Positions 25,887 to 34,210 of a DNA stretch of 64,000 bases are shown piece after piece (the stretch's first letter is position 1; the number at the start of each line of letters is the position of its first letter). A program made the translations under genes and the position numbers. The stretch covers positions 25,563-89,562 of the forward strand of contig DASZBX010000050.1 of NCBI GenBank assembly GCA_035943635.1. The letters are read 5' to 3'. The notes below the pieces were generated by a model, which saw nothing but the letters and a program-made list of their open reading frames with translations, did no database searches and was not told where the DNA came from. Origin of the DNA: DASZBX01 sp035943635. Lineage in GTDB: Bacteria > Actinomycetota > Actinomycetes > Streptomycetales > Catenulisporaceae.

Positions 25887-26267
25887 ATGAGCATGCTGGA
25901 GAGGGTGAAAACAGCCTTGCAGGGCCCCGAGCCGACGCCCGTGCGCAGCGGGCTGGGCCTCGGCCTGGCGACCGACCGGATCATGGTGACCGAGCCGCGG
26001 GCCGGCGCCGTCTGGACCTGCGGCGAGCCGGCCGCGATCGGCTGGGCGGTGACCGGCGCGGCCGACTACCCGGTCCGGCTGACCCTGGTCCGGATCAACG
26101 GGGTCCTGGCCGAGGACGTCGCGGTCCTCGCCGGCGGGGTGGACCCGGCGTTGCTGAGCGTCACGGTGACCGTCCCGCAGGTGGACCCCGGCGCCGACTA
26201 CGCCGTGTTCCTCAGCTCGGCCGACCCGGCCGGCGTCTACAGCCCGACCATCCGCATCCGCGCCTGA
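25887..26267 (+). CDS. Kre9/Knh1-like beta-sandwich domain protein
   Basis: 126 residues from ATG at 25887 (MSMLERVKT). After about 30 residues the sequence VTEPRAGAVWTCGEPAAIGW, then YPVRLTLVRINGVL, VTVTVPQVDPGADYAVFLSS and the ending GVYSPTIRIRA follows the Kre9/Knh1 (Ser/Thr-rich GPI-anchored protein) domain pattern: a tryptophan-centred first strand and a final YSPxIRI strand. In yeast and in some bacterial enzymes the domain is an extracellular module; here it stands alone without a signal peptide. A GATAAT seven bases before the ATG suggests a leaderless transcript. Role unknown. Confidence 0.6.
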   Translation: MSMLERVKTALQGPEPTPVRSGLGLGLATDRIMVTEPRAGAVWTCGEPAAIGWAVTGAADYPVRLTLVRINGVLAEDVAVLAGGVDPALLSVTVTVPQVDPGADYAVFLSSADPAGVYSPTIRIRA

Positions 26268-26317
26268 ACCGCAAATCAGCAATCTGAGTCGGGTGGACGG
26301 CCGCGGAGACGGCCGTA

Positions 26318-26410
26318 GCCGGCGAGATCGGCCATCACCACACCGATCTCGCCGGCCGCCATCCGGTCCGGCTACCGCCGAAAGCGCCCGCCTGGTGCGT
26401 TTTCGGCGGT
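26318..26410. terminator. two consecutive hairpins between convergent genes
   Basis: First: GCCGGCGAGATCGG (26318-26331) with CCGATCTCGCCGGC (26343-26356), perfect. Second: ACCGCCGAAA (26374-26383) with TTTCGGCGGT (26401-26410), extended by inner G-C pairs. They separate the Kre9-like gene from the end of the ABC exporter operon and can serve both strands. Confidence 0.75.
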
Positions 26411-26445
26411 CCGAGGGACCGAATCCTTCCGGTGGCGGTAGTCGA

Positions 26446-27315
26446 CTACCCGCCCACCGACTGATAGAAGCGTACTGACTTGTACCAGATCGCCTTCGCC
26501 GCCAGGAACATCAGCAACCCGACCAACGGCGACGCGACGGTCAGCCACTGCGGCACCCCGCTGGTCGAGACCCGCCCGGTGATCACCGAGGCCGGGAAGA
26601 ACGCGATGAACGCGAGCGGGATGACGAACGTGAGCGTGTCGCGCACCGTCCCGGGCAGGAAGCTGAGCGGATAGTTGCCGAAGGACGAGAGCGTGTCGTC
26701 CGCCCACGAGGCCCACGTCTGCACGCCGGTGAACCGGAACGCGCCCATGGACAGCAGGGTCTGCAGCGCGGCCTCGGCGAACATCCCGCCGATGATCCCG
26801 ATCACCACATAGGCGCCCTTCACCAGCGTCCAGTCCATGTGCAACCGGGACAGCGCGATCGCGAAGATCCCGAAGCCCGCGATCAGATCGCCGATGGCGT
26901 TGACGTTGAACTGCCACAGCAGCACCTGCCGGTACAAGGGCAACGGCCGCATCAGGAACCCGTCGATCCGCCCCTCCTGCACGGCCAGCGACAACCGCGA
27001 GACGTTCGAGAAGAGCACCACGTAGATACTGTGCGAGAGCAACCGCATCGCAGCCACCAGCAGCACGCCGCCCTGGGTCCAGCCGCCGAGCCCGGGGAAG
27101 CGCAGCAGCACGACCCCGGCGAACAGGATCATCGCGGACTGCCAGATCAGCCCGAAGACGAGTCCGAGCACGAACTCACCCCGGTACTCCATCCTGGCCT
27201 TGAAGTTCAGCTTGGTGATCCGCAGGGCCAGCCGCCACTGCGCCTGCCAGGCGCGCGGCCCGCGGCCGAAGTGCAGATCCAGCGGGGTCGACGGATCCGT
27301 CGTCATGTCAGTCAT
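26446..27315 (-). CDS. ABC-2 type exporter permease (COG3694-like)
   Basis: 289 residues from ATG at 27315; an ATG at 27306 is also possible. Six hydrophobic segments, starting after a 40-residue cytoplasmic end. Landmarks for the PF06182 group: EYRGEFVLGLVFGLIWQ, the coupling stretch VQEGRIDGFLMRPLPLYRQVL, and FIIPLAFIAFFPA read here as VIPLAFIAFFPASVITGR. It is the third gene of a minus-strand operon (ATPase, permease, permease), five bases after the second, and should form the heterodimeric membrane part with it. Substrate unknown; the group includes drug and lipid exporters. Confidence 0.88.
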   Translation of the reverse strand: MTDMTTDPSTPLDLHFGRGPRAWQAQWRLALRITKLNFKARMEYRGEFVLGLVFGLIWQSAMILFAGVVLLRFPGLGGWTQGGVLLVAAMRLLSHSIYVVLFSNVSRLSLAVQEGRIDGFLMRPLPLYRQVLLWQFNVNAIGDLIAGFGIFAIALSRLHMDWTLVKGAYVVIGIIGGMFAEAALQTLLSMGAFRFTGVQTWASWADDTLSSFGNYPLSFLPGTVRDTLTFVIPLAFIAFFPASVITGRVSTSGVPQWLTVASPLVGLLMFLAAKAIWYKSVRFYQSVGG

Positions 27316-27320
27316 CTTTC

Positions 27321-28199
27321 TCAGCCGCCCAACACGGTGATCCGGGCGCCGGCGCGCCGCCAGACGAGGGTCAGCACGACGGCCAGCACGCCGATCCAGG
27401 CCGCCTGGACCGCGAGGTCCTGGCCCAGCCGGCTGACCGGGATGCGCCCGATGTACAGCGACAGCGGCACGTTCAGCGTGCTCTGGAACGGCAGCCACTC
27501 GTCGGTCGAGATGAACCAGGACGGGAAGAACCACAGCGGCACCAGCGCCCCGGCCAGCACGTTCTGCAGGATGCCGTAGACGATGACCAGCTGGTAGTTC
27601 ACCACGGTCCAGAAACAGGCCAGGTCGATCAGCTGCTGGAGGTAGTACAGGATCACCAGGCCCAGGACGAGCGTCGCGGCCGCCGCCAGACCGGCCGCGA
27701 GGCTGGCCGGCGCCTGGATCAGCCCGGTGGTCAACGCCACCGTGTACGCCAGGGCGCCCCAGCAGCCGCCGTAGAGCAGGTCCCCGCTGGTCCGGATGCA
27801 GTAGTAGCGCCGCGGCGAGACCGGGCGCAGGAACCAGTACACGATGGTTCCCTCCAGCATGTGCTGCACCAGCATGTCCCGCGAGGCCCACCGGTTGACC
27901 ACCCGGAACGACTGGTAGAACACGCCCAGCATCGCGTATGTGGTGGCCTCGCGCACGTTCATCCCGGCGCTCGTCGCCGTGTTCTTATACAGCGAGCGCC
28001 ACAGCCAGTAGGTCAGACTCGCCCGGGCCAGCAGCATGAACAACGCCGACCCGACCCGCCCCCATTGGTAGAACTCTGACAACGGCGTGACCCGCGCGGC
28101 CCGCCAGGCCGATCTGGACTGGCCCCGGACCTGCCCGAACAGGCGGCCGGCCGAGTCCGTGGCCGCGGCCGGCGGCGGTAGTTCCAGCGCCGCGCTCAT
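27321..28199 (-). CDS. ABC-2 type exporter permease (COG4587-like)
   Basis: 292 residues. About 60 polar residues precede six hydrophobic segments. Landmarks: TTYAMLGVFYQSFR, RDMLVQHMLEGTIVYWFLRP, which is the coupling helix region, and VLAGALVPLWFFPSWF near the end. Its ATG overlaps the stop of the ATPase gene by four bases (28196-28199). With the second permease it forms the channel of the exporter. The pairing of COG4586 ATPase with COG4587 and COG3694 permeases is a fixed arrangement in many bacteria. Confidence 0.88.
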   Translation of the reverse strand: MSAALELPPPAAATDSAGRLFGQVRGQSRSAWRAARVTPLSEFYQWGRVGSALFMLLARASLTYWLWRSLYKNTATSAGMNVREATTYAMLGVFYQSFRVVNRWASRDMLVQHMLEGTIVYWFLRPVSPRRYYCIRTSGDLLYGGCWGALAYTVALTTGLIQAPASLAAGLAAAATLVLGLVILYYLQQLIDLACFWTVVNYQLVIVYGILQNVLAGALVPLWFFPSWFISTDEWLPFQSTLNVPLSLYIGRIPVSRLGQDLAVQAAWIGVLAVVLTLVWRRAGARITVLGG

Positions 28200-29284
28200 C
28201 GGGCCCCCACCGGATTCGCTTCGCCCTGCTCGTATTCCGCGGCCGCTTCGCCCGGCCCGGCCGGCCCGCGGTCCCCGTCCCGACCGCCGCGCGCGGACGG
28301 TATCTCAGCGGCCTTCAACCGTGCCTTCAGCTCCGCCTCCGCGCTCGCCTCGGCGGCCGCCTGCGCCGGTTCGAGGCCGGCCACGGGCATGCCCGTGGCC
28401 GCGATCGCCGCCGCCGTGGCCGCGGTCTCAGCACGCTGCGACTCGAACACGAACCGCATGATGTCTTCCAGGTCCGTGGTCTGGTCCCCGCCGCTCTCGT
28501 GGTGCCGCACCCGCAGGGTCTCGAGGTCGCCGTCGTAGACGATCCGGCCCTGGTCGATCAGCACCGCGCGCTCGGCCAGCCGTTCGACCTCGGTCATGTC
28601 GTGGGTGGTGAGCACGACCGTCCGGCCGCGCTGCTCGACCTGGTCGCGCAGGAAGTTGCGGACCTGCTCCTTGACCACGACGTCCATGCCGATCGTCGGT
28701 TCGTCCAGGTACAGCACGGCCGGGTCGTGGATCAGCGCGGCGGCCAGGTCGCAGCGCACCCGCTGGCCGAGCGAGAGCTGCCGGGCCCGGGTGTCCCAGA
28801 ACGAGGACAGCTCCAGGATCCGGTCGAACTCGGCGATCCGGGCCCGGAAGTCGGCCGCGCTGATCCCGTGGATGTCGCGCAGCACGTTCAGCGAGTCCCG
28901 GGCCGGCAGGTCCCACCACAGCTGGGAGCGCTGGCCGAAGACCGCGCCGACCTTGCGGCTGTTGGCGATCCGGTCCGAGTGCGGGACCATCCCGTTGACC
29001 AGCACCCGCCCGCTGCTCGGGGTGAGGATGCCGGTGAGCATCTTGATCGTGGTGGACTTGCCCGCGCCGTTCGGCCCGAGGAAGGCCACCAGCTCGCCGG
29101 GCTCGACCCGGAAGGAGACCGCGTCCACGGCGGTCTTCGCGACCCGTTGCGGATTGACCACCGAGCGTACGGCCGAGAAACGGCCGGACCGGCGCACGGT
29201 GCTGTAGAAGACCTTGGTCAGCGACTCGGCCACGATGGTACCGGCGGCCGCCGCCCCGCGGGTCTGTGACGTGTTCGTCGTCAT
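28196..29284 (-). CDS. ABC exporter ATP-binding protein (COG4586-like)
   Basis: 362 residues from ATG at 29284. Complete nucleotide-binding domain: Walker A GPNGAGKSTTIK (near 70), Q-loop in GAVFGQRSQLWWDLP, signature LSLGQRVR (near 170), Walker B AVLYLDEPTIGMD (near 192) and the switch histidine in LTTHDM (near 226). The GQRSQLWWDL sequence is typical of COG4586. The N-terminal 35 residues (including SLTKVFYSTVRRSG) are a family extension. The last 90 residues are a charged Ala/Glu/Gly-rich tail absent from most homologues and probably disordered. First gene of the operon. Confidence 0.92.
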   Translation of the reverse strand: MTTNTSQTRGAAAAGTIVAESLTKVFYSTVRRSGRFSAVRSVVNPQRVAKTAVDAVSFRVEPGELVAFLGPNGAGKSTTIKMLTGILTPSSGRVLVNGMVPHSDRIANSRKVGAVFGQRSQLWWDLPARDSLNVLRDIHGISAADFRARIAEFDRILELSSFWDTRARQLSLGQRVRCDLAAALIHDPAVLYLDEPTIGMDVVVKEQVRNFLRDQVEQRGRTVVLTTHDMTEVERLAERAVLIDQGRIVYDGDLETLRVRHHESGGDQTTDLEDIMRFVFESQRAETAATAAAIAATGMPVAGLEPAQAAAEASAEAELKARLKAAEIPSARGGRDGDRGPAGPGEAAAEYEQGEANPVGAR

Positions 29285-29558
29285 GCTGCCTTCCCCTGGC
29301 TCTCGGTCCGGGCGGCCAAGGATGGAACACCGCCCGGAAACATCATGAAGGGTCCCTTCCTATTAAGGCAAGCGGTTTTTCTCGGGACGTCGGCGAACGG
29401 TCGGTGAACTGCGCTTTCGTCGCGCACAGCGGGCGAGCGGGCCCGGAGCCTAGACCGGGCGGCGCAACGCGATGAGCACCCCGGGGCCCGGCGTCGCAGA
29501 CTGGGGTCCGGCAGTCGAAGGCCGCGAGCGGGCGGCCGGATCAGTGAGGGAGGAACGG

Positions 29559-29792
29559 ATGTTGACTCGTCCACGCCGCTTGATGGTCTGGGGCGGAGCC
29601 GCCGTGGTGATCGTGGCGGGCGCCCCCGTCGCCTATGCCCCGGCGGAGGATGCGCAGACCGCCGTCCGCACCGGAGACAGCCGTCCGGCGACGCAGAACA
29701 CGAACGAGATGGGGACCGGGACCGGGCTCGGGAACGGGTCGGATGCCTTGCCGGGCAAGGCGATCGCGCCTGAGGGCGGGGACGGTTCGTGA
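29559..29792 (+). CDS. small exported hypothetical protein
   Basis: 77 residues from ATG at 29559 with GGGAGG at 29548-29553. It has a basic start (MLTRPRRLMVW), a hydrophobic segment GGAAVVIVAGAPVAYAPA and then a polar Gly/Thr/Asn/Asp-rich remainder. It looks like a signal peptide with a possible AYA cleavage site, giving a mature peptide of about 50 residues. No cysteine lipobox. Not recognised. Confidence 0.5.
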   Translation: MLTRPRRLMVWGGAAVVIVAGAPVAYAPAEDAQTAVRTGDSRPATQNTNEMGTGTGLGNGSDALPGKAIAPEGGDGS

Positions 29793-29804
29793 CGGCGCCG
29801 GCCT

Positions 29805-30482
29805 TTACAGATCCGCGGACTGATGCGGATACAGCTCCACGGTCACCGCCTGCCCCGGGTTCACTACACCAGATCGCGGCCGGAACACCTGGTCGATCGG
29901 CAATCGCGGGCCCGGGACGGTGAGCGGCGGCTGGTAGCGGGCCGGTACCACCGAGCCCTCCAGCGCCACCCCGCGGGAGATGAACCGGCCGAGCAGCTGC
30001 GCGGTCGCCACGGTGTCGGCGAGGGCCTGGTGGGCGTCGGACAGTTCGATGCCGAGCAGATCGCAGCACACCTCCAGGCGGTGGGTGGTCCCGGGCAGGA
30101 CGCGGCGGGCGTACTTCAGGGTGCACACGCCGCCCTTGATCGCCGGGGCGTCGATGCCGACCTCGCCGAAGTGCGCGGTCAGGAAGCGGCCGTCGAAACC
30201 GGGCAGGTTGTGCGCCACGGCCACCCGGCCGGCGAACAGCTCGTACAGGTGGTCGGCCACCTCGGCGAAGCGCGGGGCGTCCTGGACCATGGACTGGGTG
30301 ATGCCGTGGATCCCGGTCGGGCCGACGCCGCCGCTCGGCTTGAGCAGGGTGTCCCAGGAACCGGTGATCGACCCGTGCACGTCCACGTGCACCACCGCGA
30401 TCTCGACGATCGACTCGGAGTGCAGTGCCAGTCCGGTTGTCTCGATGTCGAAGACCGCGTATCCACCACTGTTCAACGGCAC
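29805..30482 (-). CDS. DEDDh 3'-5' exonuclease (DnaQ-like)
   Basis: 225 residues from GTG at 30482 (MPLNSGGYAVFDIETTG). All three exonuclease motifs are present: Exo I FDIETTGL (Asp and Glu), Exo II in VAHNLPGFDGRFL (Asp) and Exo III DAHQALADTVATAQLL, with the catalytic histidine five positions before the last Asp. A free-standing domain with no polymerase, BRCT or helicase attached, so it may proofread, trim RNA or repair DNA. The C-terminal 50 residues are Pro-rich. The GTG was chosen because it places Exo I near the N-terminus; further upstream the frame is open but not protein-like. Confidence 0.85.
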   Translation of the reverse strand: MPLNSGGYAVFDIETTGLALHSESIVEIAVVHVDVHGSITGSWDTLLKPSGGVGPTGIHGITQSMVQDAPRFAEVADHLYELFAGRVAVAHNLPGFDGRFLTAHFGEVGIDAPAIKGGVCTLKYARRVLPGTTHRLEVCCDLLGIELSDAHQALADTVATAQLLGRFISRGVALEGSVVPARYQPPLTVPGPRLPIDQVFRPRSGVVNPGQAVTVELYPHQSADL

Positions 30483-31006
30483 CGGGCACGCTCGCAATCT
30501 GCTCGTAAGGCCGCGCCGCCGCCGGGTCCGGCCCGGCCGCGCGCATCTTGTCCGGCCCCATCCTGCCATCGGCCCACCCACCGTCCGCGCAGCGGCCGGC
30601 CGACGGCCGCGGATCGCCGGCCTTCGCCGGGTCCGCGCGCCACCCGCCGCGGCGCCGGCTGCCGGCGCAACCATCGGGTCACCCCGGCCCGAAGATCGTC
30701 TCCCGCGCCGGAATCGGCGTTGCTGACGTGCGTATATGCGCAGGCGTGAGCTCCCGGTGCGCTTCACCTGCGCGGCGACGGGCCGGGCGAGCGCCCGCGG
30801 CGGCCCGCGCCCAGGCCGCCGGGCGTGATCGACCTGTGACAGTGCTCGTCGACACCGGACGGAACTGCGCAGTCGGCGGCGGGCGTCCTTGGCAGACGAA
30901 GCACCCGAGGCCGAGCCACCGCATATGCGATAATCCCGCGTGCGGCCGAGCGCCGAAACGCGGGCAACCGGTCGGGCGACCGGTCCAGAAGGGGGAGAGT
31001 CCACCG
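30483..31006. other. 524-bp divergent intergenic region
   Basis: It lies between the exonuclease start and the PrsW-type gene. Frames are open but of low-complexity Arg/Pro/Ala content and not convincing. GATAAT at 30929-30934 could be a -10 box for the plus-strand gene; the ribosome site of that gene (GGGGGAGAG, 30991-30999) is clear. Confidence 0.4.
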
Positions 31007-32686
31007 ATGTCCATGCCACCGGCGTCCGTTCCACCGCCACCTCAGTACGGCGGTCCGCAGCAGCCCTACCATCCGCCGCAGGCCGTGCCGACACAGCAGC
31101 AGCCGCAGGCACAGTACCCACCGCAGTACCAGGCCGGATACCAGCAGGGCTACCCGCAGCAGCCGCAGTACCAGCAGCAGGGTCCCAGCCCGGGCGGCTA
31201 CCCGGCATACGGGACCGAGCACACGACCGGCTTCCAACCGCAGCAGCCCTACTACCCGAACCCGTGGGGCTTCGTCCCGCCGCCGGTGCGGGTGCAGAGC
31301 GCGCCGAACCCCCTGCAGCTGGTGCCGATCCACCTGTGGTTCAAGGACCACTCGCTGCGCAACTGGCTCACCATCCTGTTCGTGTTCCTCGTGATCACGC
31401 CGACCATCGCGCTCTACATCCAGGGCGCCTACCCGAACCTCGTCGTGCAGACGGCCTGGGTCTTCGCGGTCTACTTCGCCGGGCTCTGGCTGGTGATCCT
31501 CTGGGTCACGGTCCGGCCCCCGATGGTGCGGCCCTGGATGCTGGCCGAGATAGCCGGGATCGGACTCGTCCTGGAGACGCCGATCGCGGTCTGGATGGAG
31601 GAGAAGCTCTCCACCCCGAGCAACGGCATCTTCGCGATGATCTTCTCGGTGGGCTTCCCCGAGGAGATCGTCAAAGCCCTGCCGGTGCTGGTCCTGGCCG
31701 GGCTGCACCGCAAGCAGTGGACCAGCCTGCTGCCCAAGGACTACCTGTTCCTCGGCGCGGTCAGCGGCCTGGCCTTCGGCGCGTCCGAAGCGGTGCTCTA
31801 CACCACCCAGGCGATGCCGGCCGACGCCGGGGCCTTCGCCCAGCAGGGCGCCAGCCCGGCCCAGATCGCCTACCAGGCCATCTTCGAGGGCGCCTGGCGG
31901 CTGCTGACCGACCCGATCAGCCACGCGATCTGGGCCGGGATCGCCGGGTACTTCATCGGCCTGGCGATCCGCTACGCGCGCGGCCGGGTGTTCGTCGCGG
32001 TGTTCGGGCTCAGCCTGGTCGCGGTGCTGCACGGGATCAACGACCGGCTGGCCGAGAACGGCGACTGGGGCTGGATCATCGAGGTGGCGCTGAGCGTGGT
32101 CCTGTTCATCGGCTACGTCCAGGCCGGCGGCGTGGTCGAACACGAACTCGAGGGCGCGATGCCCGTGGGGCCGCCCGGCGATCCGGGCGCGCTGGCCGCC
32201 GGCTCGACGGGCGCGATGGCGGTCCCGGTCGGGCTCGCGGGGCCGGGCGGGACGGCGGTGCAACCGGTCGCGGCGTACGGGCAGGCCCCGGCCCCGGGAT
32301 ACGGAGGGTGGGCCCCCGTGCCCGGAACCGGTTACGTGGCCGTCGTCACGGCCCCGGCCTACGCCCCGCCCGCGTTCAACCCGGCCGACGGCTGGGGCTC
32401 GACCGGGTTCACCCAGCTGCCGGGCGCGCGCAAGGCCGCGCTGGCCGCCTCGGACGCGGCGCTGAGCCGGAGCCAGGCACGCACCTACCTGCCCCCACAG
32501 CCGCCGGGACTGGCCGCTTCGCAGAGCCAGGACCGACTTCCGCCCCAGCAGGCACAGGCACAGCCGACGCAGTATCAGGCCCAGTATCCGGCGCAACCCC
32601 CGCAGTACCCGCAGCAACCACCGGCGCCGCAAACACCGCAGGGCCCGCCCCCGCCGTCGGACTCGCAGGAACGCCGCACGTACTGA
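31007..32686 (+). CDS. PrsW family intramembrane metalloprotease with disordered ends
   Basis: 559 residues from ATG at 31007, with GGGGGAGAG upstream. Residues 1-90 are Pro/Gln/Tyr-rich. The membrane core (about 110-380) carries the PrsW motifs: SVGFPEEIVKALPVLVL (paired glutamates), GLAFGASEAVLYTT, SHAIWAGIAGYFIGLA and LHGINDRLAENGDWGW, in which the Glu and His residues are the presumed metal ligands. B. subtilis PrsW cleaves an anti-sigma factor. No sigma/anti-sigma pair lies in this window, so the target here is unknown. The last 170 residues are again Pro/Gln/Ala-rich. The long disordered ends are typical of actinobacterial versions. Confidence 0.87.
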   Translation: MSMPPASVPPPPQYGGPQQPYHPPQAVPTQQQPQAQYPPQYQAGYQQGYPQQPQYQQQGPSPGGYPAYGTEHTTGFQPQQPYYPNPWGFVPPPVRVQSAPNPLQLVPIHLWFKDHSLRNWLTILFVFLVITPTIALYIQGAYPNLVVQTAWVFAVYFAGLWLVILWVTVRPPMVRPWMLAEIAGIGLVLETPIAVWMEEKLSTPSNGIFAMIFSVGFPEEIVKALPVLVLAGLHRKQWTSLLPKDYLFLGAVSGLAFGASEAVLYTTQAMPADAGAFAQQGASPAQIAYQAIFEGAWRLLTDPISHAIWAGIAGYFIGLAIRYARGRVFVAVFGLSLVAVLHGINDRLAENGDWGWIIEVALSVVLFIGYVQAGGVVEHELEGAMPVGPPGDPGALAAGSTGAMAVPVGLAGPGGTAVQPVAAYGQAPAPGYGGWAPVPGTGYVAVVTAPAYAPPAFNPADGWGSTGFTQLPGARKAALAASDAALSRSQARTYLPPQPPGLAASQSQDRLPPQQAQAQPTQYQAQYPAQPPQYPQQPPAPQTPQGPPPPSDSQERRTY

Positions 32687-32707
32687 GCGAAGAACTCACA
32701 CACAGCG

Positions 32708-32743
32708 AAGCCCCGGTCGGCTCAACCGAGCCGACCGGGGCTT
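32708..32743. terminator. perfect 16-bp hairpin after the PrsW-type gene
   Basis: AAGCCCCGGTCGGCTC (32708-32723) pairs with GAGCCGACCGGGGCTT (32728-32743) around AACC, between convergent genes; it can act on both strands. Confidence 0.88.
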
Positions 32744-32785
32744 GTCACATCCGGCGAAGAACGCGCGGCCGACGCCGCGACGGCC

Positions 32786-34210
32786 TCAGACCGTGGGCTT
32801 GGCCGGGTCGGTCGCGGCCGACTGCGCCTGCGCAGCGTCGGCGGCACCGGCATCCGCAGCCTTGACCGCACTGCTCGCGCCACCGGAAACGCCCGACGAC
32901 CCGGCCGAAGACCCGCCACCGGCCACGGGCACTCCGCCGCCCTCCCGGGCCAGCGCGGTCAGCCGGCGGTTGACCTGCCGGGCGCTGAACGCGGCCCCGG
33001 CCACGAACCGCATCAGCGGCCCGAAGCTGAGCGCGGCCGGCAGCCCGGCGAAGAACAGGCCCTGCACCGAGGACTCGAAGTTGCCGTTGAGCATCGGCCC
33101 GGCCGGGGTGCTGCGGGTGCGGGTGAACGCGATCCGCTCGCGCAGGGCCGGCTCCAGGATCGGCAGCCGGTCCAGGTCCACCCGGTAGCCGGTGGCCGCG
33201 ATCACGTGGTCGAACTCGACCTCCTGGCTGCCGAACGCGTCGCCGAGCAGGCTCAGCCGGACCGTGCCCTCCGGAGACTGGTACGCCTCGGCCAGCTGCG
33301 CGCCCAGGATCGCCGGCACCTTGCCCTCGAACCGGTCCCGCAGCCACCACGAGCCGGCCGGGCCGAGTGTGGTGCGCACCAGCTGTGCCCGGCGTTCGAG
33401 CGGCAGGTGGCGCACGGCGCCGGGCAGATTCGCCAGACCCCAGGTGCGCAGCCCGGAACCGAGCGCGGACTGCGGCTCGCGCAGCTTGCGGTAGGCCGAC
33501 CGGTCCTCCTGCAACGGCGTGCCGTTCCAGGCCAGCCGGTTTGTGCGCGCCACGATCTGCGGCAGCGCGCCGGCCTCGGCCAGCAGGGTCGCGGTCTCCA
33601 GGGCGGACTGGCCGGCGCCGAGCACGGCCACCCGCTTGCCGGCGAAGTCGCCCGGGTTCGGGTAGTCGCCCGCGTGCCCGGCCACCTTCGAGTCCAGCGC
33701 GGCCAGCTCCGGCGGGGTGTAGGCGAACGGCAGCACGCCGACCGCCAGCACCACGGTCCGGGTCCGGATCACCTCGCCGTCCTCGAGTTCCACCTCGAAC
33801 CGGGCCCGGCGGTCCACCGGGCCGGTGGACGAGCCGGGTCCGCCGCGCAGCCCGGCCCGGTTCAGCGCGGAGACCCGGACCACCTGGGTCTGCTCCACCC
33901 CCTCCGCGGCCAGCGCCGCGAACCAGCGGCCGTAGGCGACGAAGGTCTCCAGCGGGATCGGGTTGGCGTACTCGTAGGGCAGGTTGTGCTCCCGGCAGTA
34001 GGCGTCATAGCCGTACCGGCCGAGCGGGTCGCCCAGGTGCGAGGCCCAGACCTCGCTCTTGAGCAGCATGCCGGCCGGCATGTGTTCGGCCCAGGCCGAC
34101 ATCGGACGGCCGAAGTTGCGGGTGCTCAAGCCGGCGGCGCGGGTGTGCGCGGCGATCGAGAGCCCGTAGGGCCCGGCGCCGACGACTACCGTGTCTAGCA
34201 GCGTACTCAC
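32786..34210 (-). CDS. FAD-dependent NAD(P)-binding monooxygenase-like oxidoreductase
   Basis: 474 residues from GTG at 34210. An N-terminal FAD Rossmann motif, VVVGAGPYGLSIAAH (residues 8-22), a central RxxVLAVGVLPFAYTP region and a second nucleotide motif VAVLGAGQSALETATLL. DHVIAATGYRVDLDRLP near residue 350 is the ATG signature of flavin-containing and N-hydroxylating monooxygenases. The last 60 residues are a Gly/Ser/Ala tail. Its GTG overlaps the stop of the ATP-grasp gene by four bases, so the two products are probably made together and could act on one metabolite or on a polymer substituent (inference). Substrate unknown. Confidence 0.85.
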   Translation of the reverse strand: MSTLLDTVVVGAGPYGLSIAAHTRAAGLSTRNFGRPMSAWAEHMPAGMLLKSEVWASHLGDPLGRYGYDAYCREHNLPYEYANPIPLETFVAYGRWFAALAAEGVEQTQVVRVSALNRAGLRGGPGSSTGPVDRRARFEVELEDGEVIRTRTVVLAVGVLPFAYTPPELAALDSKVAGHAGDYPNPGDFAGKRVAVLGAGQSALETATLLAEAGALPQIVARTNRLAWNGTPLQEDRSAYRKLREPQSALGSGLRTWGLANLPGAVRHLPLERRAQLVRTTLGPAGSWWLRDRFEGKVPAILGAQLAEAYQSPEGTVRLSLLGDAFGSQEVEFDHVIAATGYRVDLDRLPILEPALRERIAFTRTRSTPAGPMLNGNFESSVQGLFFAGLPAALSFGPLMRFVAGAAFSARQVNRRLTALAREGGGVPVAGGGSSAGSSGVSGGASSAVKAADAGAADAAQAQSAATDPAKPTV

